Shown one piece after another: positions 1 through 5,533 of a DNA stretch of 9,644 nucleotides. The stretch comes from an uncultured Lachnospiraceae bacterium (lineage in GTDB: Bacteria; Bacillota; Clostridia; Lachnospirales; Lachnospiraceae). The stretch's first letter is position 1. Each line of letters opens with the position of its first letter. The DNA lies in NCBI GenBank assembly GCA_947175305.1, contig CAMWMO010000018.1:1-9644 (forward strand), given 5' to 3'. The position numbers and the translations under genes are program-made. Under the pieces are notes generated by a model. The model was not told where the DNA came from, did no database searches, and saw only the letters and a list, made by a program, of their open reading frames with translations.

Positions 1-131
1 GGATATACTCTTTATAAAAATAATTGCAATCCTTTGTTTTGGTATTATGTAAACTGATAAACGCGGAAGGATAAATGGTAAAATAAAGGGCATGAGCCGA
101 TTTTACAGTTCCCGATCCTGATGTTGTGTTG
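1..131. other. AT-rich edge segment, no gene recognised
   Basis: This segment lies downstream of the minus-strand coiled-coil gene. Two short plus-strand frames are open from the window edge (to about 57 and about 52) but neither is recognisable. I see no GC-rich hairpin followed by a U-run that would serve as a terminator for the minus-strand gene. The only inverted match is a 3-bp GGC/GCC pair near 89-98, which is too weak to call. Confidence 0.4.
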
Positions 132-506
132 TCATGCCAATCTGGACTTCAATTCTCTCACATCGGATTCCAGCATCCGAACCTTGATTGCCAGCATTTC
201 CACTTCGTTACTGGGCCGCATCGCGTCATGCAGATTTCTGGACAGATCCAGATGTCCTTCGGCCACGCGCTGGATGTTGACACGAATTTCATTTTCGAGG
301 ATCAATTCTGTGTGAATTACCTTGGCCTCGATGACATCGACCTTTTGGGTTAATGTCTGGGTGTTCTCTTTCAGTGTTTGGGTATCATCCTTCAACAGAT
401 GAATATCCTGTTTCATTTCCTGCATGCCAGTTTTCATTTCCTGCATGTCAGTTTTCATTTCCTGCATCTCAGAGAGAAGCAGATCCAGCTTTGCACTGTC
501 TGTCAT
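132..506 (-). CDS. Small heptad-repeat coiled-coil protein, function unknown
   Basis: A 124-residue soluble protein with no signal peptide or membrane segment. Nearly the whole sequence is in heptad register. From about residue 10 there are three near-identical heptads (MQEMKTD, MQEMKTG, MQEMKQD). Further heptads follow with I/L, T/L and V/I in the a and d positions. The C-terminal third (NIQRVAEGHLDLSRNL, then a second helix ending VRMLESDVRELKSRLA) resembles small hypothetical proteins I recall from Lachnospiraceae genomes, often annotated only as hypothetical. The reading frame stays open 10 codons upstream (to 536). I chose the ATG at 504-506 because AAAGGCGGG lies just upstream of it on the minus strand. 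It is probably a parallel oligomer; partner and role are unknown. It has its own promoter and is not in an operon with anything visible. Confidence 0.8.
   Translation of the reverse strand: MTDSAKLDLLLSEMQEMKTDMQEMKTGMQEMKQDIHLLKDDTQTLKENTQTLTQKVDVIEAKVIHTELILENEIRVNIQRVAEGHLDLSRNLHDAMRPSNEVEMLAIKVRMLESDVRELKSRLA
410..472 (-). repeat. Three tandem 21-bp repeats encoding one coiled-coil heptad each
   Basis: Three adjacent 21-bp copies (410-430, 431-451, 452-472) are nearly identical. On the plus strand the core reads TTTTCATTTCCTGCATG. Each copy encodes one heptad of the MQEMK type, so a gain or loss of copies keeps both the reading frame and the coiled-coil register. Confidence 0.9.
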
Positions 507-559
507 AATATTCCCGCCTTTCTTTTGCAGCGACACTTACTCTCCGGGTAAGTAAACAA

Positions 560-588
560 AGCATATCACAAAACAAGTGCAATGTCTA
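560..588 (-). promoter_or_regulatory. Sigma-A type promoter of the coiled-coil gene
   Basis: Read on the minus strand, TAGACA (583-588; five of six to the -35 consensus) and TATGCT (560-565; four of six to the -10) are separated by exactly 17 bp. Transcription would start near 553, leaving a leader of about 45 nt before the ATG at 506. Confidence 0.6.
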
Positions 589-600
589 TATGTTTTGTGA
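566..600. promoter_or_regulatory. Perfect 10-bp inverted repeat overlapping the promoter (candidate operator)
   Basis: TCACAAAACA (566-575) and TGTTTTGTGA (591-600) are exact reverse complements separated by 15 nt. The left arm sits immediately upstream of the -10 box within the promoter spacer. The right arm sits immediately upstream of the -35. The -35 hexamer is therefore flanked by the two arms. The geometry suits a dimeric or tetrameric repressor; no regulator can be named from the sequence. Confidence 0.45.
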
Positions 601-613
601 AAAATTTTAAATA

Positions 614-638
614 AAATAAAACGAAATATCGTTTATTT
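614..638. promoter_or_regulatory. Near-palindrome in the divergent intergenic region
   Basis: AAATAAAACGA (614-624) and TCGTTTATTT (629-638) are complementary apart from one extra A in the left arm, with a 4-nt centre. The site lies about 50 bp upstream of the possible plus-strand -10 box at 690-695. It could be a regulator site left from a glycerate-utilisation gene, but the region is very AT-rich and chance is possible. Confidence 0.3.
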
Positions 639-666
639 GGAGTGAAAGAGAAAATTACGAAAAATC

Positions 667-695
667 TTCATTTTTTAATAGTTTGATAGTAAAAT
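667..695 (+). promoter_or_regulatory. Possible weak promoter ahead of the glycerate kinase relic
   Basis: TAAAAT (690-695) matches the -10 consensus at five of six positions. The hexamer 17 bp upstream, TTCATT (667-672), matches the -35 at only three. If active it would transcribe the relic at 743-846 and, since no terminator is visible between them, the MBL-fold gene at 915. Confidence 0.3.
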
Positions 696-742
696 GGTAC
701 AAACGGCAGTGCTTTTGCTGACAGTAAGAAAAGGAGGATCCT

Positions 743-846
743 ATGACACTACGGGAAGAAGCGGATCAGATCATTCAAGCTTGATCGTTACAGGCGCCAC
801 AGGCACCAATGTGAACGATGTGGAGGTGCTGTTGATCAAGCGTTGA
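743..846 (+). pseudogene. Internally deleted glycerate kinase (DUF4147/MOFRL family) relic
   Basis: AAGGAGG (about 732-737) precedes an ATG at 743 that encodes MTLREEADQIIQA and then meets TGA at 782-784. Overlapping this, in another frame from 781, the DNA reads LIVTGATGTNVNDVEVLLIKR and stops at 844-846. The first peptide resembles the start of class III glycerate 2-kinases. The second resembles the very end of their C-terminal MOFRL domain, which carries a TG-TGTNVND motif. Family members are roughly 400 residues or more, so about 90% of the gene is missing. The junction lies around 779-783 and the frames do not match across it. The most economical reading is one internal deletion of a once intact glycerate kinase gene, leaving its ribosome binding site, start and last codons. 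The family assignment rests on recalled motifs. As it stands, only a 13-residue peptide could be translated from the original start. Confidence 0.65.
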
Positions 847-914
847 GCGGCTGCTGTTAGAGTAGAGGTGAGGCAGAAAGGAATAGAGACAGTACGAAAG
901 GATGAGGACATCAT

Positions 915-1745
915 ATGATCATTTTGCGCACTTTATTGGAAAACCAGCTTTCGCAGAATAAAGCGCTCCGGGCGGAGCATGGGTTGTCTTTTCTGGTGGA
1001 GATGGAGGGTAAGAAGATTCTTTTTGATTGCAGTGCGGGGAAGGCGGCACGCCAGAATGCCAAGAAGATGAATGTCTCTTTAAAAGATGTAGATTATGTG
1101 GTCTTAAGTCACAGCCACTATGACCATGCAGGCGGCTATCCGGATATGGTAGCCCACGGCGTTCGCGCACCGCTCATAACGGGGCCCAGATTTTTTGAGG
1201 AGAAGTATGCCAGAGACGGGGAGAAGTACGCGTATCTTGGCTGTGGCTTCGGACGGGAACTGTTAAAGAAGAAAAAGATCTCGCACCGGGTCTGTGAGGT
1301 GAATATAACGCTGTTTCCCGGCTGCCATGTGGTGGGCGGCTTCAAGCGGTTTTACGAGTTTGAGAAGGCCCCGGCGCGATTCGTACGAAGGACGAAGGCA
1401 GGAATGGTGGAGGATGATTTCCCGGATGAGATCTGTCTGGTGTTGGAGAGTCAGAAGGGACTTGTCATGATCGTGGGATGCAGCCATCCGGGGATCTTAA
1501 ATATGCTCGAGAGTGTGCGGGAGCGTTTCGGGCAGCCGGTGTATGCGGTCTTTGGAGGCTCCCATCTGGTGGAGGCGGACGAGGCGCGCCTTGCGGAGAC
1601 CATGAAGCTCTTGAAGGGAATGGGTGTCACACTTGCGGGCTTTAATCATTGTACCGGAGAGGAGGCACAGAAGCGCATAGAGGAAAGTGAAGAGGCGGCG
1701 TTTTATTCCCATCTGAAAACGGGAGACTGTATTTTCCTTTCTTAA
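915..1745 (+). CDS. Metallo-beta-lactamase-fold metal-dependent hydrolase (COG1237-like)
   Basis: A 276-residue cytoplasmic protein with no signal peptide. The metal-binding motif HSHYDH at residues 66-71 (H66, H68, D70, H71) follows a strand reading VDYVVLS, as in the metallo-beta-lactamase fold. Further likely ligands are H191 in GCSHPGI and H245 in GFNHCTG; FGGSH (213-217) is another conserved-looking loop. The GCSHPGI, FGGSH and NHCTG pattern is typical of the COG1237 group, often annotated as 7,8-dihydropterin-6-yl-methyl-(ribofuranosyl)aminobenzene 5'-phosphate synthase. In bacteria that label is usually not backed by experiment, so the substrate is unknown. The start is set by GAGGA at 904-908, six bases before the ATG. 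It lies 68 bp after the glycerate kinase relic with no terminator between, and its stop codon overlaps that of the convergent membrane-protein gene. Confidence 0.85.
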   Translation: MIILRTLLENQLSQNKALRAEHGLSFLVEMEGKKILFDCSAGKAARQNAKKMNVSLKDVDYVVLSHSHYDHAGGYPDMVAHGVRAPLITGPRFFEEKYARDGEKYAYLGCGFGRELLKKKKISHRVCEVNITLFPGCHVVGGFKRFYEFEKAPARFVRRTKAGMVEDDFPDEICLVLESQKGLVMIVGCSHPGILNMLESVRERFGQPVYAVFGGSHLVEADEARLAETMKLLKGMGVTLAGFNHCTGEEAQKRIEESEEAAFYSHLKTGDCIFLS

Positions 1746-3583
1746 AGGCGTTCCCGGGAATCCTGCGGCGGGACATCAGTTTCCGGCAGGATTGCCGTGA
1801 TCAGATAGAAGGGCAGACTTAAGACCATGAAGTACACATAGCGGAACTCTGTGGCTACGGGAGTAGCCACGAGTACCGTTAAAAGCAGGGTGATGCCGGG
1901 CAGATAGCAGATGAGTTTGTGATATTCCCGGCGGATGCACACGACGCTTATACTGAACAGCAGGATCCAGCAGGCGACACCCATGCTCCACAGAGTGCCG
2001 TAGACGGGAACCATACTGCCAAGCTTGATGGCGATCTCTTTGCCTTTTATGACAAGGGGACCGCCTATTATTGGGGTATGGGAGACGCCCAGATCGGTGG
2101 CGCTGATGCCCTCGCCCTCCGCCACCAGATAGAAGGAGTCAGGATACCAGTAGCCGTAGGTCTGGTTTATGTAGGCGGTCAGGTAGTCTGCGGGATAGCG
2201 CAGTCCCAGACGCAGCCAGAGCTTGAAGAACTCACCCTTGTGGGCGGTCAGATAGTCCTGGTTGCCGGCACGGACGAGCTCTTTGATGTTGTCCGCGAAG
2301 GTGGGGTTGTACAGTTCGTGAATGTAGGTGAGATCCACCACTTGTTCGATCAGAGTCAGATCCTCCGGGGCAAGTTCCCTGTCATTACAAATAACAGCTG
2401 TAATCTGCTGCATGGGTATGCAGACCGATTCGATGAAATCCGGCTGCTCCACATGAAAGGCGCGCATGACCGGATATTTGACGATCACAGCGCACAGGAG
2501 AATGAGTAAGAGCAGCGGGTAGAACCGCTTTGCCTCCCTGCGAAGTCCAAACAGCAGGAAGGGAAAAGCCAAAAGAAAGGCGTACCAGCCGTTGGAGCGG
2601 AACAAACATATCATAACGCCTGATATTGCAAAGACGGTGAGATTTACCGCATTGATTTTTTTCGCTACGGACAGCCGCAGAAGCGCACAGCTGAAGAACA
2701 GCACCGCTGCCGCAAAGGGAATATCTTTCCAGATAGTGACGGAGAAGACGGCGTGATAGGGGATCAGGGCATAGAAAGCCGTGATCAGAAGCAGTACAAA
2801 GGGGCGTATCCTGAGGGAGCGCAGGGTGGAGATAAAGTAGGCGATGCTTCCCGCAAGCAGGCACATCTGAAAAAAGGTATAGAGTGATACAGCGGTCACC
2901 ATATCCCCAGTCAGAGCGTAGCCGATCTTGTAGAAGAGCCCGAAGAGCATCGTGTGAACCCAGGGGTGGTGATTGGAGTAGGGGACGAGCCCCAGCACCT
3001 GTTCAAACTGGTTGATGCTGTCCGGGGTCATGATGCCCGGGTACTGATACAGGTAGTAGGGCAGCCAGCCAAGCAGGCAGAGCAAAAAGGAGCTGAGCGC
3101 CGTATGGGTTTTATAAAAGCTGAAGACCCTTGTAAAACAGGCGGAGAGCCTGGGGTGATCCGGATGTATATAGCAAGCGGGCGCATAGTCGTAGAGAAGC
3201 AGCGTGCGCAGATTGGACTTGTTACAGGCGTAGGAGAACAGAAACAAAAGCAGATGATAAAACAGAAAAACAAAGCCGGTAAATACGATGCCAAGGATCG
3301 CGGCACGGTAGAGACGGCTTGTTAGAAGTTCTATGTAGTGCGGATAGTCCACCAGTATATACAGAAGGGTGAAAAGCGCGGCAGTGCCGGCTACAACGAT
3401 CCGGTTGGCACTCTGCATGAGCTCCCTTCTGCGGTGTACGTGACGATAAAAGAAAAAGACAAGCAGGAAAAATACAAAGGTCAGGATATTGCCCGGCTCC
3501 ATGCGTGCTGCCTTCATCAGCGCCCAGGTGCTGAAAAAACTCTGAAACATATGCCGTAACACTGTGCGGTCTGTCTTTTCCAT
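1742..3583 (-). CDS. Large polytopic membrane protein, DUF6020-like (GT-C-like topology)
   Basis: A 613-residue integral membrane protein with about 11-13 hydrophobic segments. Examples lie near residues 34-47, 62-80, 93-118, 164-182, 228-253, 260-280, 288-304, 312-346, 354-372, 527-550 and 558-598. A polar region at about 373-525 is probably a large extracytoplasmic loop or domain. Motifs I recognise are YPGIMTPDSINQ (181-192), SNHHPWVHT (203-211), WKDIPF (285-290) and EFRYVYF (579-585). An acidic residue (D188) in an early loop plus many helices recalls GT-C glycosyltransferases. I think the sequence belongs to the uncharacterised DUF6020 group seen in Lachnospiraceae. Activity on polyprenyl-linked sugars or cell-envelope glycans is inference only. 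The start is supported by AAGGAG at 3593-3598 (plus-strand coordinates), nine bases upstream. It appears monocistronic and is divergent from the rimP operon. Confidence 0.75.
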   Translation of the reverse strand: MEKTDRTVLRHMFQSFFSTWALMKAARMEPGNILTFVFFLLVFFFYRHVHRRRELMQSANRIVVAGTAALFTLLYILVDYPHYIELLTSRLYRAAILGIVFTGFVFLFYHLLLFLFSYACNKSNLRTLLLYDYAPACYIHPDHPRLSACFTRVFSFYKTHTALSSFLLCLLGWLPYYLYQYPGIMTPDSINQFEQVLGLVPYSNHHPWVHTMLFGLFYKIGYALTGDMVTAVSLYTFFQMCLLAGSIAYFISTLRSLRIRPFVLLLITAFYALIPYHAVFSVTIWKDIPFAAAVLFFSCALLRLSVAKKINAVNLTVFAISGVMICLFRSNGWYAFLLAFPFLLFGLRREAKRFYPLLLLILLCAVIVKYPVMRAFHVEQPDFIESVCIPMQQITAVICNDRELAPEDLTLIEQVVDLTYIHELYNPTFADNIKELVRAGNQDYLTAHKGEFFKLWLRLGLRYPADYLTAYINQTYGYWYPDSFYLVAEGEGISATDLGVSHTPIIGGPLVIKGKEIAIKLGSMVPVYGTLWSMGVACWILLFSISVVCIRREYHKLICYLPGITLLLTVLVATPVATEFRYVYFMVLSLPFYLITAILPETDVPPQDSRERL

Positions 3584-3615
3584 AGTGCTTTGCTCCTTCT
3601 CGGTTATCTTTAACT

Positions 3616-3644
3616 AGAGTAAAGGATATCTGCCATCCTGTCAA
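3616..3644 (-). promoter_or_regulatory. Probable promoter of the membrane-protein gene
   Basis: On the minus strand an exact TTGACA (3639-3644) lies 17 bp from TACTCT (3616-3621), which matches the -10 consensus at three of six positions. The transcript would begin about 25-30 nt before the gene's ribosome binding site and ATG. The good -35 makes it plausible despite the poor -10. Confidence 0.4.
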
Positions 3645-3664
3645 TTACGGCGTCAATTGCGGCG
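3641..3664. repeat. Two tandem 12-bp repeats in the divergent promoter region
   Basis: TCAATTACGGCG (3641-3652) is followed directly by TCAATTGCGGCG (3653-3664), with one mismatch. The first copy overlaps the TTGACA of the minus-strand promoter. The second ends 10 bp before the rimP -35 box. It could be a tandem regulator site between divergent promoters or a simple duplication. Confidence 0.6.
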
Positions 3665-3674
3665 GCAAAAACAC

Positions 3675-3703
3675 TTGCATTGGAAGAAAAAGGGTGTTAT
3701 AAT
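3675..3703 (+). promoter_or_regulatory. Promoter of the rimP-nusA-infB operon
   Basis: A perfect TATAAT (3698-3703) preceded by TG one base upstream (3695-3696) forms an extended -10 element. TTGCAT (3675-3680) lies 17 bp upstream as a weak -35. Transcription would start near 3710, giving a leader of about 160 nt before rimP. Confidence 0.75.
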
Positions 3704-3709
3704 ATATCC

Positions 3710-3868
3710 AGTATCAAGAATAGTTACTGTAATAGAGAGTGGGCTTGCGAGTCCACTCTTTCTATGTGCAGACCCGTGTAGAGGAAGTATGCCACTAAAG
3801 TGGCACACGGGTCGCACGGCGAGCAGGGAAAAATCTTCCCTGCTCGATTATGAGGTAGTGGAGGGGCT
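3710..3868 (+). promoter_or_regulatory. Structured 5' leader of the rimP operon with three hairpins
   Basis: Three strong stem-loops occupy most of the leader. Hairpin 1 (3732-3765) pairs 3736-3745 with 3750-3759 through a UGCG loop. It extends through ATAG/CTAT (3732-3735 with 3762-3765) across a 2-nt bulge. Hairpin 2 (3771-3813) has a 9-bp outer stem GACCCGTGT/ACACGGGTC, an 11-nt one-sided bulge (3780-3790) and an inner 5-bp stem GCCAC/GTGGC with a UAAA loop. Hairpin 3 (3820-3846) has a perfect 11-bp stem around a 5-nt loop. Only hairpin 1 is followed by anything U-rich (about 3759-3762), and that tract is poor. The arrangement suggests cis-regulation, for example attenuation or RNA stabilisation. 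I cannot assign it to a named RNA family. Confidence 0.6.
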
Positions 3869-4333
3869 ATGTCAAAGAGAGAGACATACGAGGAAAAGAC
3901 AGAACAGCTTCTAGCGCCCATTGTAGAACAGTATGCTGTGGAAATCTACGATGTGGAGTATGTGAAGGAAGGAAAAGAGTACTATCTGCGGGTTTATATT
4001 GATAAGCCGGAAGGGGTGAACATTCAGGACTGTGAGAATGTGAGCCGTGCCCTGTCCGACAGGCTCGATGAGGAGGATTACATTCCGGATGCCTATATTC
4101 TGGAAGTCAGCAGTCCGGGTCTTGGAAGGACGCTTAAAAAAGACAGACATCTGGAAAAGAGCCTAGGGGAGGCGGTGGAGCTGAAAGCCTACAAGCCCAT
4201 TGACGGGCAAAAGGAGTTCGCGGGGATCCTGAAGGCTTTTGACGCCGGAACCATTACGATCGAGGAAGACGGCGTCACGCACACCTTTGAGAGGCAGGAT
4301 ATCGCGACGGTAAGACTGGCACTGGATTTTTAA
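3869..4333 (+). CDS. rimP: Ribosome maturation factor RimP
   Basis: A 154-residue protein of normal RimP length. The N-terminal alpha/beta domain includes VEIYDVEYVKEGKEYYLRVY (about 24-43), a D-rich stretch, and the family signature EVSSPGLGRTLK at residues 79-90. A smaller C-terminal SH3-like domain (about 92-154) contains GILKAFDAGTITIEE. RimP binds the free 30S subunit and helps assembly around the 16S central pseudoknot. It is the first gene of the operon. GGAGGGG at 3860-3866 stands two to four bases before the ATG, slightly close but clear. The start is also supported by a stop in the short upstream frame opening at 3850. It is followed by nusA after 45 bp. Confidence 0.96.
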   Translation: MSKRETYEEKTEQLLAPIVEQYAVEIYDVEYVKEGKEYYLRVYIDKPEGVNIQDCENVSRALSDRLDEEDYIPDAYILEVSSPGLGRTLKKDRHLEKSLGEAVELKAYKPIDGQKEFAGILKAFDAGTITIEEDGVTHTFERQDIATVRLALDF

Positions 4334-4378
4334 AGCATTTTTATGATATGGGAATGAAACATAGGAGGACAATGGAAA

Positions 4379-5533
4379 ATGAATAAGGAATTGATGGAGG
4401 CGCTGGATATTCTGGAGAGAGAGAAGGAGATCAGCAAGGAGACTCTCTTCGAGGCGATCGAGAATTCACTGATCACCGCCTACAAAAATCACTTTGGCAA
4501 GGCGGACAATGTGAAGGTGGAGATCGACAGAGAGACTTGTGATTTCTACTGTTACGCAGAGAAGGAAGTCGTCGAAGAGGTGGAGGACTCCGTGATGCAG
4601 ATCTCCAGTGAGGAAGCCAAGGAGATCGATCCGAAAGCCAAGGTGGGCAGTGTGGTTCGCGTGGAGGTCCGTTCCAAGGAATTCGGACGTATCGCGACCC
4701 AGAATGCCAAGAGCGTGATCTTACAGAAGATCCGTGAGGAAGAGAGGAGCGTCATCTATAATCAGTACTTCGAGAAGGAGAAGGATGTGGTGACCGGCAT
4801 TGTGCAGCGGTATATGGGAAAGAACATTTCCATCAATCTGGGCAAGGCGGATGCCATTTTAAATGAAAACGAGCAGGTGCGCACCGAGCATTTCCGCCCC
4901 ACCGAGAGGATCAAGGTGTATATTCTGGAGGTGAGAAACACCCCCAAGGGTCCCAGGATATTGGTCAGCCGTACTCATCCTGAACTGGTAAAGCGGCTTT
5001 TTGAGTCCGAGGTGACGGAGATCAAGGACGGCACAGTGGAGATCATGAGCATCGCCAGAGAAGCGGGCAGCAGGACGAAGATCGCAGTGCGCTCCAACAA
5101 TCCCAATGTGGATGCGGTGGGAGCCTGTGTGGGCATCAACGGCGCCAGAGTCAATTCCATCGTGGATGAACTCTGCGGCGAGAAGATCGATATCGTAAAC
5201 TGGGATGAGAACCCCGGCAACCTGATCCAGAATGCACTTTCTCCGGCAAAGATCGTGGCCGTGTTTGCTGACCCCGATGAAAAGACTGCCAAGGTGGTAG
5301 TGCCGGATTATCAATTGTCTCTTGCCATCGGAAAAGAGGGACAGAACGCCAGACTGGCAGCCAGACTGACAGGGTATAAGATCGACATTAAGAGTGAGAC
5401 GCAGGCCAAGGATGCTCCCGGATTCCGTTACGAGGATTACGTCTACGACGATGAGGAGTATGACGAAGAAGAGTACGAGGGAGAGTATGAGGAAGACGGG
5501 TACGTAGAAGAGGACTACGCGCAGGAGGAATAA
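4379..5533 (+). CDS. nusA: Transcription elongation/termination factor NusA
   Basis: A 384-residue NusA. The N-terminal RNA-polymerase-binding domain is about 1-130 (starting [21 protein letters not shown], cut here to its key pattern). An S1 domain follows (about 134-200, [16 protein letters not shown]). Two KH domains follow, with loops VGINGARV in KH1 and [14 protein letters not shown] in KH2. It lacks the AR1/AR2 repeats of the E. coli protein, as is usual in Firmicutes. In their place is an unusual tail (about 348-384) made almost only of D, E, Y and G, with eight tyrosines. AGGAGG at 4363-4368 is 10 bases before the chosen ATG. An earlier out-of-frame ATG at 4372 encodes only MENE and stops at 4386. 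NusA binds RNA polymerase at the exit channel and modulates pausing and intrinsic termination. Its stop overlaps the ylxR start by one base. Confidence 0.97.
   Translation: MNKELMEALDILEREKEISKETLFEAIENSLITAYKNHFGKADNVKVEIDRETCDFYCYAEKEVVEEVEDSVMQISSEEAKEIDPKAKVGSVVRVEVRSKEFGRIATQNAKSVILQKIREEERSVIYNQYFEKEKDVVTGIVQRYMGKNISINLGKADAILNENEQVRTEHFRPTERIKVYILEVRNTPKGPRILVSRTHPELVKRLFESEVTEIKDGTVEIMSIAREAGSRTKIAVRSNNPNVDAVGACVGINGARVNSIVDELCGEKIDIVNWDENPGNLIQNALSPAKIVAVFADPDEKTAKVVVPDYQLSLAIGKEGQNARLAARLTGYKIDIKSETQAKDAPGFRYEDYVYDDEEYDEEEYEGEYEEDGYVEEDYAQEE

Noticed and set aside
2..57. Short plus-strand frames open from the left edge, one hydrophobic (ends about 52)
   Set aside because: Fewer than 20 codons are visible, composition is AT-rich, and there is no recognisable family. 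It cannot be told from chance.
410..472. CRISPR-like array
   Set aside because: The 21-bp units are directly adjacent with no spacers and are in frame within a coiled-coil gene.
566..600. CRP-type site
   Set aside because: The half-sites are in the opposite orientation (TCACA outward-left, TGTGA outward-right) and the spacing is wrong for TGTGA-N6-TCACA.
1751..1760. TTCCCGGGAA palindrome near the convergent stops as a bidirectional terminator
   Set aside because: It has no loop and no adjacent U-run on either strand, and it lies within the coding end of the membrane-protein gene.
1919..2509. Plus-strand open frame of 196 codons
   Set aside because: It lies wholly antisense to the membrane-protein gene, whose protein shows consistent hydrophobic segments and motifs. 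No ribosome binding site or recognisable family is seen.
3771..3813. K-turn in the leader that could bind YlxQ
   Set aside because: A K-turn needs tandem G-A pairs across a 3-nt bulge. The 3' strand has no unpaired bases opposite the bulge, so the motif is absent.
3820..3846. Hairpin 3 as an intrinsic terminator
   Set aside because: The stem is strong but is followed by GAUUAUGAGG, with no U-run. It is kept as part of the leader structure only.
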